Assembly (NCBI GenBank): GCA_025934895.1
Contig: JAICWH010000008.1
Span: 1-45,697, forward strand
Direction of reading: 5' to 3'
DNA length: 45,697 bases
Source: Nocardioidaceae bacterium
Lineage (GTDB): Bacteria > Actinomycetota > Actinomycetes > Propionibacteriales > Nocardioidaceae
How positions within the stretch are numbered: the first letter of the stretch is position 1; the number at the start of each line of letters is the position of its first letter. A model generated the notes under the pieces. It was not told where the DNA came from. It saw only the letters and a list, made by a program, of their open reading frames with translations, and searched no databases. This document shows positions 10,179 to 19,934 of the stretch, piece after piece. Position numbers and translations under genes: made by a program.

Positions 10179-11135
10179 TCAGACGGGAAGCCGCGCGTCA
10201 GCAGCCGCTCCGACGGGGTGGCCGGGTCGCTCCCGCACGCTGAGGACCAGCCAGGTCACGGCGGCGGACACCAGCGCGGCCCCGAGCAGGTGGAACGCGA
10301 CGAGTACGACGGGGAGGTCGGTCGCGTACTGCACGAAGCCGACGAGGCCCTGGGCCAGCTCGACGAGCAGCAGGGCGGTCGCGGCGCGGCGCGCGAGCGC
10401 TGGGGCACCCGAGGCGTGCACCACGAGGACCACCGCGACGCTCAGGCCGAGCAGCAGGAACACCAGGTCGGCGTGCAGCTGGCTCAGCGCACGGGGGTCC
10501 AGACCGTTGCGGGGGGCATGCGCGTCGCCGGCGTGCGGCCCGGTGCCGGTGACCACCGTGCCGACGTACAGCACCGCCCAGGCCACCGCGAAGACCGCTC
10601 GGGTCAGCCGGACCACGCCGGCGGGCACGAGCGGTCGCGGTGGCCCGTCGCCCTCCCCGACCCGGCGCACCAGCGCGACCGCGAGCCCGACCATCGCCAG
10701 GGAGACCAGCAGGTGCAGGGACACCACCCACGGGTTGAGGTCGGTGAGCACGGCGACACCGCCGATCACTGCCTGGGCGGGGACGCCCAGCGCGAGGAGA
10801 AGCGCGAGCCGCAGCACGGCGGACCGCCGGTAGCGCCAGGCCAGCACGAACGTCGCGACCGCCACCGCGGCGACCGCGAAGGTGAGCATCCGGTTGCTGA
10901 ACTCGATGGCGCTGTGCACCCCCATCGCTCGGTGCGGCACGAAGGACGCGCCGGTGCACCGCGGCCAGGTCGGGCAGCCCAGGCCCGACCCGGTGAGCCG
11001 CACCACGCCACCGGTCACGACGATCAGGATGTTGGCCACCAGCGACGCCACGGCAGCCCGCGGCATCCAGGTCAGCAGCCACGTCGGCCGGCTCCGCGGG
11101 ACCGTCTGCAGCGCCTCGCGCACGTCGACAACCAC
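10179..11135 (-). CDS. ctaA: Heme A synthase (CtaA/COX15 family)
   Basis: Integral membrane enzyme that oxidises the heme O methyl group to give heme A for aa3-type cytochrome oxidase. The 318-aa protein has eight predicted hydrophobic segments and the conserved heme/substrate features VVRLTGSGLGCPTWPRC, HSAIEFSNR, a histidine in SLHLLVSL, QLHADL and AFHLLGAAL. Two cysteines lie in the first extracytoplasmic loop as in COX15/CtaA type proteins. GTG start at 11135, 4 nt after the oleD stop; it therefore seems to be the last gene of the ole transcript or to have a promoter inside oleD. Confidence 0.92.
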   Translation of the reverse strand: MVVDVREALQTVPRSRPTWLLTWMPRAAVASLVANILIVVTGGVVRLTGSGLGCPTWPRCTGASFVPHRAMGVHSAIEFSNRMLTFAVAAVAVATFVLAWRYRRSAVLRLALLLALGVPAQAVIGGVAVLTDLNPWVVSLHLLVSLAMVGLAVALVRRVGEGDGPPRPLVPAGVVRLTRAVFAVAWAVLYVGTVVTGTGPHAGDAHAPRNGLDPRALSQLHADLVFLLLGLSVAVVLVVHASGAPALARRAATALLLVELAQGLVGFVQYATDLPVVLVAFHLLGAALVSAAVTWLVLSVRERPGHPVGAAADARLPV

Positions 11136-11139
11136 GACC

Positions 11140-12123
11140 TCAGGCTACCGGGGGCTGCCCGGCGGCGTACCACTCGGCCAGCCTGGCGAACCCCGCGTCC
11201 AGGTCGACCTGTGGGGTCCAGCCGAGCACCTGTCGGGTGCGCCGCTGGTCGAACCAATGCGCAGTGGACAGCTGCTCGGCCAGGAACCGGGTGATCGGCG
11301 GGGTCTCCTGGCAGCCGGTGACCGCCCAGATGCCGTCCACGGCCGCTCCGGCGAGCCGGGCCAGCCGCACCGGGACCTGCAGGTGGGGCGCCGGGACGGC
11401 GGCCGCCCGGCACAGCCGTGCCAGCACCTCCCGGACCGGCCGGGGCTCACCGTTCGACACCACCAGCGCCTCGCCGTGCGCTCGACCGCAGGCGTCCACC
11501 GCCGCCATCAGCGCGGCGGCCGCGTTCGCGACGTAGGTGGTGTCGATCAGCGCGGTGCCGTGCCCCAGCAGCGGCAGCCGGCCGGCGCCCGCCCGTGCCA
11601 CGAGGCGGCCGACCAGCTGGGTGTCACCGGGACCCCAGACCAGGTGCGGGCGGATCACCAGGACCGCCAGTGCGGCGGTGTCCGCAGCGAGGGCGAGCTG
11701 TTCGGCGACCGCCTTGGAGCGCGCGTAGTGCCCGCGGGCCGTCCCGGGATCCGCCGGCTCGGCCCCCGCTCCGACCAGCGACCGTCCCGCGTGCGCCACC
11801 GACGGCGACGACACGTGCACCAGCCGCGGGACTGCGAGCCGGCGGCAGGCCTCCACCAGGGTGCGGGTGCCCTCGATGTTGGCGTGCGCGTAGTCCGGCC
11901 ACCGGCCCACCACGTCGACCTTGGCGGCGAGGTGCAGCACGGCGTCCCGGCCGACCGCGGCGCGGAGCACGGCGGTGGGGTCCGCGACGTCGCCGAGGAC
12001 CTCCCGGCACGCGAGCCCGGAGGGTCGTCGCTGCAGGACGCAGACGTCGTCGCCGCGTTCGATGAGCGCCTGCGCGGTGGTCCGGCCGAGCATCCCGCTG
12101 GCGCCGGTCAGCAGCACCTTCAC
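11140..12123 (-). CDS. oleD: OleD-type NAD(P)-dependent 2-alkyl-3-oxoalkanoate reductase
   Basis: Extended SDR/3-beta-hydroxysteroid-dehydrogenase family enzyme. In olefin biosynthesis OleD reduces the 2-alkyl-3-ketoacid from OleA to the beta-hydroxy acid. The 327-aa protein begins MKVLLTGASGMLGRTTAQAL (TGxxGxxG nucleotide loop, residues 6-13), has HLAAKVDVVG, the Ser of HVSSPS and YARSK as the YxxxK catalytic pair. The GTG start overlaps the oleBC stop as GTGA. Assignment to OleD rather than a generic epimerase rests on family features plus the adjoining oleA and oleBC. Confidence 0.85.
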   Translation of the reverse strand: MKVLLTGASGMLGRTTAQALIERGDDVCVLQRRPSGLACREVLGDVADPTAVLRAAVGRDAVLHLAAKVDVVGRWPDYAHANIEGTRTLVEACRRLAVPRLVHVSSPSVAHAGRSLVGAGAEPADPGTARGHYARSKAVAEQLALAADTAALAVLVIRPHLVWGPGDTQLVGRLVARAGAGRLPLLGHGTALIDTTYVANAAAALMAAVDACGRAHGEALVVSNGEPRPVREVLARLCRAAAVPAPHLQVPVRLARLAGAAVDGIWAVTGCQETPPITRFLAEQLSTAHWFDQRRTRQVLGWTPQVDLDAGFARLAEWYAAGQPPVA

Positions 12124-14684
12124 GACGGCAGGGCACCTGCGAGGACGCGCGCGACCCGGGTGGCGACCCGCTGTCGGTCCACCTTCGAGGCGTGCCGGAT
12201 GTCCAGCGGCAGCCGCGAGGCGGTGAGGACGGCCGCGACCTCGGTTCCAGCGGCGGCCCGGACCGCCTCGGCCAGCCGCCGCTCCGCGAGTCGCATCCGG
12301 TCGCGTCGGGGACCACCGCTGGTGGGCACGACCACCAGCGCGACGACCTGCGTGCCCGCGGGCCCGACGCCGACGGCCGCGGCGGCCCGGACCTGCGGGA
12401 GGCGCTCGACGCGCTGCTCGACGCCGACCGGGGTGAGCACGCCGTGCGCGGTGGTGATGACATGCTGCAGCCGGCCCTCCACCCAGAGCCGGCCGTCGTG
12501 GTCGAGGTGCCCGACGTCACCGGTGCGGTGCCAGCCAGGGTCGCGGGAGCTGCTGCGCTCGGTCAGCCACAGCTGGTCGTAGCGGTCCTTGACGTGCCCG
12601 GCGCGCACGCAGATCTCACCGGTGCGGTCCGGCTCGCTGGTCAGCGGTCCTTCCGCCGTGCCGAGCGGGGTCAGCGGGCTGAGCGCCACCTCGACGGACG
12701 GCAGCGGCCGGCCCACGCACACGCCCTCACCGTCGCCGGCCTCGACGATCTCCTTCAGCGACACGTCGGTGACCGGCAGCGCCTCGGTCATCCCGTAGGG
12801 GGTGTGCGCCTCGGCGGCGGGCAGGACGCCGCTCAGCGACTCGAGCAGCGGAACCGGCACCGGGGCCCCCGCCGACATCAGCAGCCGCACCCGGCCCAGC
12901 GCCGTGGTCTGCTGCTGCGTCAGCCCGGCGGAGGTGGCCGCGACGTTGCGCAGCGCCGCGGGTGAGGCGAACACGACCGTGGCGTCGACGGCCGCCGCCG
13001 CGTCGGCCAGTGCGCCGGCGGTCAGGGTGCCCGGGGCCGTGACGTCGATGTCGGGCACAGCCGACCCGATCCCGAGGGCCGGGCCGAGGAGGGCGAAGGG
13101 GGCGAAGGCGGCGACGAGCCGGTCGTCGGAGGTGATGCCGTAGGTCGAGCGCAGCAGGTCGATCTGGGCCACCACCTGCTGGTGCCGGTAGACGACCCCC
13201 TTGGCCGGCCCGGTCGCGCCGGAGGTGAACACGACGGCACAGTCGCGATCGGTGGCCGGCTCCGCCGGCATCGGTCCGGTGGCCCCCTTGTGCGCGAGCT
13301 CCTCGAGGGTGTGCCACACCCCGAGGGCCCGGCTCAGCGGGAGGGGCAGCCGTCCGACGGCGATCCGGCTGCCGGGCAGCCGCATCAGGCGGGCAGCCGT
13401 CAGGCCGGGCACGGCGCCGACCAGGTGGTCCGGCGCGGCACCGCGCAGCGCCCGGCGCATCCCGGCGAAGCCGAGGCCCTTGTCGGCGACGACGATGACC
13501 GCCCCCATCCGCCACGCGGCGTAGACGACGGCAGTGAGGTCGGCGGACGGCTCCATCAGCAGGCCGATCCGGTCGCCGGGCCGGATCCCTGCGGACACCA
13601 TGCCGGCAGCGAGCTCGCGGACCCGGCGGTTCAGGGCGGCCCAGCTCACCCGGGCGCCTGCGACCTCGACGACAGCCGGGGTGGGGTCCCCCGCACGCTC
13701 CTCGAGCGCCGACCACAGGGAGCCGTTGGCCCGCTGGGCGAGCGGAGCGTGCGACCCCGCGTCGCCCGTGTCCGCCGTGAGGTCCTCGGCCCACTGCGCC
13801 ACCGCCGCGGCATAGCCGGGAGCGTCCTCGGTGACCAGGTGCGAGGCACCGTCGAAGCGGTGCACGCGTGCCTGCGGCAGCCGCTGCCTCAGGTCGGCGA
13901 GGTACCGCTCCCCGAAGACCGGGTCCCGCGGTCCCCACAGCAGCAGGGCCGGCACGTCGAGCGACCGCATGCCCGAGGCGATCGCCTCGATGCTCGGCCG
14001 GGACGGGTGGTGGGGCGCGAACGGGATGTCCGCGACGAAGTCACCCACGGACCGACGCTGGTGCCGGCTCGTGTACGGCGCGGCCAGCGCCCGTCGTACG
14101 TCACGGGGCAGCCTCGGGACCGACAGGGCACTGGTCGCGCGCACGAACAGGGGGGTCCGCACGCAGGCCAGCTCCCGGATCCACGGCACGTGAGCCAGCC
14201 GGATCAGGACCGGCCCGCGGTCGCCGGGCGGCTGCTCGACAGCGGTGTTCGCGAGCACCACGCCACGGACCTGGTCGCGGTGGGCGAGGGCCCAGCCCAG
14301 CGAGACCGCACCGCCCCAGTCGTGGCCGACGGTGACCACCGGGCCGGCGATGCCGAGGGCCGCCGTGAGGGTGCCGAGGTCGTCGACCCGTTGGCCGAGC
14401 AACCGGGGTGTCGTGAGCCGGTCCGACCAGCCCATCCCGAGCTGGTCCGGCGCCACCACCCGCCAGCCGGCAGGCGCAGCCCCGAGAAGGCCGCGCCACA
14501 GGTAGGACCACGTCGGGTTGCCGTGCACGCACAGCAGCGTGCCCCGGCTCGGCTCGACCCCGTTGTCCAGCAGGTGCCAGCAGCGGGGCACCCCGTCGGG
14601 GTCCGGCACCGTGACGGTGCGCGACCAGGCGAGGTCCACGCCCGGCAGGTCCGGGCCGGCCGTGGCGGTGGGACGCCGCCTCAC
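12120..14684 (-). CDS. oleBC: OleBC fusion: beta-lactone decarboxylase + beta-lactone synthetase
   Basis: One 854-aa protein with two enzymes. Residues about 20-305 are an alpha/beta hydrolase of the haloalkane-dehalogenase type (OleB): HGNPT oxyanion loop at 54-58, nucleophile Asp122 in VGHDWGG, acid Asp254 in GPRDPVFG, and His282 in ASHLVTED; it decarboxylates a cis-beta-lactone to an alkene. Residues about 320-854 are an adenylate-forming enzyme (OleC): VVFTSGATGPAKGV at about 485-498, TPYGMTEALP, WHRTGDVGHLD and the C-terminal HASKVDRQR lysine; it makes the beta-lactone from the beta-hydroxy acid. The GTG start (14684) overlaps the oleA stop as GTGA. OleB-OleC fusions are known in actinobacteria such as Micrococcus. 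Confidence 0.9.
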   Translation of the reverse strand: MRRRPTATAGPDLPGVDLAWSRTVTVPDPDGVPRCWHLLDNGVEPSRGTLLCVHGNPTWSYLWRGLLGAAPAGWRVVAPDQLGMGWSDRLTTPRLLGQRVDDLGTLTAALGIAGPVVTVGHDWGGAVSLGWALAHRDQVRGVVLANTAVEQPPGDRGPVLIRLAHVPWIRELACVRTPLFVRATSALSVPRLPRDVRRALAAPYTSRHQRRSVGDFVADIPFAPHHPSRPSIEAIASGMRSLDVPALLLWGPRDPVFGERYLADLRQRLPQARVHRFDGASHLVTEDAPGYAAAVAQWAEDLTADTGDAGSHAPLAQRANGSLWSALEERAGDPTPAVVEVAGARVSWAALNRRVRELAAGMVSAGIRPGDRIGLLMEPSADLTAVVYAAWRMGAVIVVADKGLGFAGMRRALRGAAPDHLVGAVPGLTAARLMRLPGSRIAVGRLPLPLSRALGVWHTLEELAHKGATGPMPAEPATDRDCAVVFTSGATGPAKGVVYRHQQVVAQIDLLRSTYGITSDDRLVAAFAPFALLGPALGIGSAVPDIDVTAPGTLTAGALADAAAAVDATVVFASPAALRNVAATSAGLTQQQTTALGRVRLLMSAGAPVPVPLLESLSGVLPAAEAHTPYGMTEALPVTDVSLKEIVEAGDGEGVCVGRPLPSVEVALSPLTPLGTAEGPLTSEPDRTGEICVRAGHVKDRYDQLWLTERSSSRDPGWHRTGDVGHLDHDGRLWVEGRLQHVITTAHGVLTPVGVEQRVERLPQVRAAAAVGVGPAGTQVVALVVVPTSGGPRRDRMRLAERRLAEAVRAAAGTEVAAVLTASRLPLDIRHASKVDRQRVATRVARVLAGALPS

Positions 14685-15706
14685 CAGACGATCTCGAGGC
14701 AGGACGCGTTCAGCCCGGACCCGATGCCCATCAGGAGGATGCGGTCCCCCTCGTCGAGGTCGTCGACCTCGCCGGCCAGCGTGAACGGCACCGAGACGGG
14801 GCCGATGTTGCCGCGGTCCGGGAAGGTCCTCGGCACCCGGTCCGGGTCGATGCCGAGCCGCTTGCACAGCGCGTCGGTGTGCACCTGGGAGATCTGGTGG
14901 ATGACGTAGCGGCTGATGCCCTGGTTCCAGCCGAACTCCTGGGCGGCGTCGGCCCACAGGTCCGCGGAGAGCTGCAGGCCGGCGTCGAGGAGACCCTTGA
15001 GGTCGGTCTGCATCAGGTCGTTGTCCCCGACGCACAGCTGGTGGTGCTCGGTGCCGGCCCGGCTCACCGCACCGACGACCCGGTGCCCCTCGGGGTGCTG
15101 GTCGGCGCGCCCGAGGACCATCGCGACCGCACCCGAGCCGAGGGTGAGCGTCGCGAACTGGGCCACCACGTCCTTGGCGGTGACGTCCGCACCGGACAGC
15201 CGCGCGATGGTCGCCTCCTGCACCCCCCGGGCGTCCTCTCCGTTGACGACCAGGGCGTAGTCCACCAGGCCCGCGTCGATCATGGCAGCGGCGATCTCGA
15301 TGCCGTTGACGAAGCCCAGGCAGGCGTTGGTGACGTCGAAGTTCTGGCACGAGGACGGCAGCCCGATCGCGTCGTGCACCGCCACGGCGGTGGCGGGCTC
15401 CAGCGCGGCCCGGCTGACCGAGGTGTTGACCATGAGCCCGATCGCGGCGGGGTCCACCCCGCTCTCGGAGATCGCCTTGGCCCCGGCGGTCGCAGCTCCG
15501 TCGACGAAGGAGACACCGTCCGGCCACCAGCGCCGCTCCCGGATCCCGGCGAGCCGCTCCAGAAGGCCGGGACGCAGCCCGACCCGCTGGTAGGTCTGCG
15601 CGAGCCGCTCGTCGAGCTCGTCGGAGGTGACCACGCGTGGGGCGTCGACCCTGCTCACCGTCAGCAGGGCGGTGTTGCGAAAACGGTGCGTGGTGTTCCC
15701 GGTCAC
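14681..15706 (-). CDS. oleA: OleA: head-to-head fatty acyl-CoA condensing thiolase
   Basis: Joins two fatty acyl-CoA molecules in a non-decarboxylative Claisen condensation to give a 2-alkyl-3-ketoacid, the first step to long-chain olefins. The 341-aa protein has the thiolase-fold catalytic set: Cys129 in TNACLGF, His270 in VIHQISQVH and Asn300 in RGNIGP, plus Glu103 (ALEPATA) where OleA uses a Glu from the partner subunit. KAS III-like proteins lack that Glu, supporting OleA. Start GTG 15706 gives a family-typical length; GGGA lies upstream. It lies 89 bp after the ABC permease stop and is coupled to oleBC. Confidence 0.9.
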   Translation of the reverse strand: MTGNTTHRFRNTALLTVSRVDAPRVVTSDELDERLAQTYQRVGLRPGLLERLAGIRERRWWPDGVSFVDGAATAGAKAISESGVDPAAIGLMVNTSVSRAALEPATAVAVHDAIGLPSSCQNFDVTNACLGFVNGIEIAAAMIDAGLVDYALVVNGEDARGVQEATIARLSGADVTAKDVVAQFATLTLGSGAVAMVLGRADQHPEGHRVVGAVSRAGTEHHQLCVGDNDLMQTDLKGLLDAGLQLSADLWADAAQEFGWNQGISRYVIHQISQVHTDALCKRLGIDPDRVPRTFPDRGNIGPVSVPFTLAGEVDDLDEGDRILLMGIGSGLNASCLEIVW

Positions 15707-15795
15707 GTCCTGGTCCCTATCCGATCTCAGCCGAGCCTGGGGAGCTGCCGGAGCTCGTGGCACGGTCCTGATGGTTCTACCCGCTGGCGGGCGGG

Positions 15796-16589
15796 TCACT
15801 CCCATCTGAACGTCCGCACGGTGAGCAACGTGCCGAGGACCGTCCAGGCGGCCAGCACGAGCAAGGGTCCCACCGCGAAGCCGCCGGTCAGCAGCGCCGT
15901 ACGCATGCCCGAGCCGAGCGCCCCGGAGGGCAGCAGGGCGAGCGCCCTGCCGGCGGGGCCGTAGGAGTCGGTCGGGAAGACCACGGCGCCGCCCGCGAGC
16001 AGCAGCAGGTAGATCAGGTTCGCCGCCGCGAGCGTCGCCTCCGCGCGCAGGGCGCCGGCGACGAGCAGTCCGAGCGAGGCGAACGCCGCTGTGCCGACCA
16101 GCACGCAGGCGAGGACGCCCAGGAGCCCGGGCGCGGAGACGGCGGGCGACCAGCCGAGGAGACCTGCCACGGCGCCGATCACCACGAACTGCAGGACCTC
16201 CACGACCAGCAGCGCGCCGACCTTGCCGGCGAGCAGGCCGGACCGGGGCAGTGGCGAGGAGCCGAGCCGCTTCAGGACGCCGTAGCGGCGCTCGAAGCCG
16301 GTGGCGATCGCCAGCGATGTGAAGCTGGTGGACAGCACCGCGAGGGCGAGGACGCCGGGAGTCAGCGTGTCGACCGGGCTGTGGGAGAACGTGAGGCCGA
16401 CGTGCCGGGCGGCGGTGATCCCGCCGACGAGCACGATCAGCGGCACCACGACGGCCAGCACCAGCTGCTCCCCGTTGCGGAGCAGCAGCCGGGTCTCCAT
16501 CCGGGCCTGGGCGAGCACCATCCGGGGCAGGGGGGCCGCGCCCGGCCGGGGGCTGAAGGCGCCGCGACGAGCCGGGGTCGTCGGGCACG

Positions 16590-16593
<4 letters not shown>
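15796..16593 (-). CDS. ABC-2 type transporter permease
   Basis: Membrane subunit (265 aa, about six hydrophobic helices) of an ABC exporter with the ATPase encoded just upstream; ATG overlaps the ATPase stop as ATGA. It has the ABC-2 permease style: short N-terminal cytoplasmic part, ERRYGVLKRLGSSPLPR coupling region between helices 2 and 3, and a final helix ending in VRTFRWE. Substrate unknown. Homologues next to ctaA and sufR occur in mycobacteria. It precedes oleA by 89 bp in the same direction, so it could be read with the ole genes. Confidence 0.88.
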
Positions 16594-17543
<950 letters not shown>

Positions 17544-17555
17544 CTCGCTAGTCTA
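17544..17555 (-). promoter_or_regulatory. -10 element of the ABC transporter (possibly ole) transcript, leaderless
   Basis: TAGACT at 17555-17550 lies six nt before the GTG start at 17543, placing the transcript start at or next to the start codon. No -35 hexamer is recognisable in the G-rich region upstream. Confidence 0.55.
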
Positions 17556-17677
17556 GGAACCCCCGCCCACCCCGCCCGCCCGAACCGGCCCCGACGTGAC
17601 CAGGGACATACCGCAGCTCTGGCCACCGAGGCGTGGGCGGCGGGTCGCAGCCGGGCGCCGAGTTAGGTCTGCCTTAT

Positions 17678-17715
17678 TTGAACCCGGCCCGCAATAACGA
17701 CACAATGGTGTTGTG
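17678..17715 (+). promoter_or_regulatory. sufR promoter with overlapping candidate SufR operator
   Basis: TTGAAC (17678-17683), a 17-nt spacer and CACAAT (17701-17706) form a promoter whose transcript would begin at the GTG start codon 17713. A perfect inverted repeat CACAA-N5-TTGTG (17701-17715) covers the -10 box, the start point and the start codon, an ideal position for autorepression. Synechocystis SufR is reported to bind CAAC-N6-GTTG; this site is similar but not the same, so the operator role is inferred. Confidence 0.6.
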
Positions 17716-18492
17716 GAAATGCTGGAGCGGACGGCGGAGGTCGACGGTCCGACCCGTCAGCGGGTGGCCCGCACCCTGCTGGAGCTCGGCCCGAGCACGG
17801 CGGCCGTCCTGGCCGACCGCCTCCGGCTCACCCCGGCCGCGGTCCGCCGGCACCTGGACCACATGGTCACCGAGGGCGCCGTCGAGGCCCGCCAGCCACG
17901 CGTGCACGGCACCCGCGGGCGCGGCCGCCCCGCCAAGCTGTTCGCGATCACCGACCTGGGGCGGGATCGCTTCGACCAGCAGTACGACGACCTGGCGGTC
18001 CAGGCTCTCCGGTTCCTCGAGGAGACCGGGGGCGGCGCCGCGGTGCTCGAGTTCGCCCGCCGCCGGGTGGCCCCCATCGAGCAGCACTTCGACCAGATCG
18101 TCGCGGCCGACCCGAAGCTGGCCCCGTCCCAGGCGTTGGCGCGGGCCCTGACCCAGGGCGGCTACTCTGCCTCGGTGCGACAGGGCCCCGTGGGGGAGCA
18201 GCTGTGCCAGCAGCACTGTCCCGTCTCCCACGTCGCCCACGAGTTCCCGCAGCTGTGCGAGGCCGAGACCGAGGTCATCTCCAGGGTCCTCGGCCGACAC
18301 GTGCAGCGGCTGGCCACCATCGCCCACGGCGACGGGGTCTGCACGACCTGCATTCCAGCCATCCCCAGCAGTCCGGCCATCCCCAGCAGTCCGGCCATCC
18401 CCGGCGCCGTCGCCGGGGCGACCCGCACCGACGAGCCATCAGCATCGCACCCACCCGCACGGTCCAGAGCACACGAGAGGCTGACCTCATGA
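17713..18492 (+). CDS. sufR: SufR, Fe-S cluster-sensing repressor of the suf operon
   Basis: Winged-helix regulator that holds an Fe-S cluster and represses suf genes when clusters are sufficient. The 259-aa protein has an N-terminal HTH ([20 protein letters not shown], residues 29-48), a wing with GRGRPAKLF (69-77), a helical middle and a cysteine cluster: C165, C169, C182 (LCEAE) and C210, C213 (GDGVCTTC). Conserved ligands are probably C169, C182 and C210. The C-terminus adds a low-complexity tail with two copies of AIPSSP and a third partial copy. The GTG start seems leaderless. The stop overlaps the sufB start as ATGA. Confidence 0.9.
   Translation: MEMLERTAEVDGPTRQRVARTLLELGPSTAAVLADRLRLTPAAVRRHLDHMVTEGAVEARQPRVHGTRGRGRPAKLFAITDLGRDRFDQQYDDLAVQALRFLEETGGGAAVLEFARRRVAPIEQHFDQIVAADPKLAPSQALARALTQGGYSASVRQGPVGEQLCQQHCPVSHVAHEFPQLCEAETEVISRVLGRHVQRLATIAHGDGVCTTCIPAIPSSPAIPSSPAIPGAVAGATRTDEPSASHPPARSRAHERLTS
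18358..18404 (+). repeat. sufR: 18-bp tandem repeat in the sufR 3' end
   Basis: GCCATCCCCAGCAGTCCG is present twice in tandem (18358-18393), with a partial third copy to 18404. It encodes AIPSSP repeats just after the last cysteines of SufR and is in frame, so copy-number changes would keep the sufB-coupled stop. Confidence 0.85.
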
Positions 18493-19934
18493 CCACCGTG
18501 GATCCCGGTATCAAGCCCGGCACGATCGACCAGCGCAACCCCGAGCTCGAAGGCATCGGGCGCTACCAGTTCGGCTGGTCGGACTCGGACGTGGCCGGTG
18601 CCACCGCCCAGCGCGGTCTCAACGAGGACGTCGTGCGCAACATCTCGACACTCAAGAGCGAGCCGCAGTGGATGCTCGACATGCGCCTCAAGGGCCTCAA
18701 GCTCTTCCACCGCAAGCCGATGCCGACCTGGGGCGGCGAGCTCGAGACGATCGACTTCGACAACATCAAGTACTTCGTGCGCTCCACCGAGAAGCAGGCC
18801 GCGACCTGGGACGACCTTCCCGCGGACATCAAGAACACCTACGACAAGCTGGGCATCCCCGAGGCCGAGAAGCAGCGGCTGGTCTCCGGTGTCGCCGCGC
18901 AGTACGAGTCCGAGGTGGTCTACCACCAGATCCGCGAGGACCTCGAGCAGCAGGGCGTCATCTTCGTCGACACCGACACCGCGCTGCGGGAGCACCAGGA
19001 CCTGTTCCGGGAGTACTTCGGCACCGTCATCCCGACCGGTGACAACAAGTTCTCCGCGCTGAACACCTCGGTGTGGTCCGGTGGCTCGTTCATCTACGTG
19101 CCGAAGGGCGTGCACGTCGACATCCCGCTGCAGGCCTACTTCCGGATCAACACCGAGAACATGGGCCAGTTCGAGCGGACCCTGATCATCGTCGACGAGG
19201 ACGCGTACGTGCACTACGTGGAGGGCTGCACGGCCCCCATCTACACCTCCGACTCGCTGCACTCCGCCGTCGTCGAGATCATCGTGAAGAAGGGTGCCCG
19301 CTGCCGCTACACGACGATCCAGAACTGGTCGAACAACGTCTACAACCTGGTCACCAAGCGCGCGACCTGCGAGGCCGGCGCCACCATGGAGTGGGTGGAC
19401 GGCAACATCGGCTCCAAGCTGACGATGAAGTACCCCGCCGTCTACCTGATGGGCGAGCACGCCCGCGGCGAGACGCTGTCCATCGCGTTCGCCGGCGAGG
19501 GCCAGCACCAGGACGCCGGCGCCAAGATGGTGCACGCCGCTCCGCACACCTCGAGCTCGATCATCTCCAAGTCCGTGGCCCGTGGCGGTGGGCGTACGTC
19601 GTACCGGGGGCTGGTGCAGGTCAACGAGGGCGCCCACCACTCGGCCAGCATCGTGAAGTGCGACGCGCTGCTGGTGGACCAGGTCAGCCGATCGGACACC
19701 TATCCCTACGTCGACGTTCGCGAGGACGACGTGTCCATGGCGCACGAGGCGACGGTGTCCAAGGTCTCCGACGACCAGCTCTTCTACCTGATGAGCCGGG
19801 GCATGGAGGAGGACGAGGCGATGGCGATGATCGTGCGCGGGTTCGTGGAGCCGATCGCGAAGGAGCTGCCCATGGAGTACGCCCTGGAGCTGAACCGGCT
19901 GATCGAGCTGCAGATGGAAGGTGCCGTCGGCTGA
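18489..19934 (+). CDS. sufB: Fe-S cluster scaffold subunit SufB
   Basis: Core scaffold of the SUF machine; with SufD and SufC it builds clusters from sulfur delivered by SufS/SufU. The 481-aa protein has FVPKG-like [15 protein letters not shown], the parallel beta-helix core with YVEGCTAP (SufB-specific cysteine), [18 protein letters not shown] and the C-terminal [21 protein letters not shown]. No intein interrupts it, unlike mycobacterial SufB. The ATG start overlaps the sufR stop. It is separated from sufD by an unusual 250-bp gap. Confidence 0.96.
   Translation: MTTVDPGIKPGTIDQRNPELEGIGRYQFGWSDSDVAGATAQRGLNEDVVRNISTLKSEPQWMLDMRLKGLKLFHRKPMPTWGGELETIDFDNIKYFVRSTEKQAATWDDLPADIKNTYDKLGIPEAEKQRLVSGVAAQYESEVVYHQIREDLEQQGVIFVDTDTALREHQDLFREYFGTVIPTGDNKFSALNTSVWSGGSFIYVPKGVHVDIPLQAYFRINTENMGQFERTLIIVDEDAYVHYVEGCTAPIYTSDSLHSAVVEIIVKKGARCRYTTIQNWSNNVYNLVTKRATCEAGATMEWVDGNIGSKLTMKYPAVYLMGEHARGETLSIAFAGEGQHQDAGAKMVHAAPHTSSSIISKSVARGGGRTSYRGLVQVNEGAHHSASIVKCDALLVDQVSRSDTYPYVDVREDDVSMAHEATVSKVSDDQLFYLMSRGMEEDEAMAMIVRGFVEPIAKELPMEYALELNRLIELQMEGAVG

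Noticed and set aside
14685-15527. N-terminal extension of OleBC through the oleA region
   Set aside because: The extension is the wrong frame of oleA; GTG 14684 with the GTGA overlap gives a normal alpha/beta-hydrolase start.
18489-19934. Intein in SufB
   Set aside because: Mycobacterial SufB often has one, but the coding sequence here is continuous at 481 aa with uninterrupted motifs.
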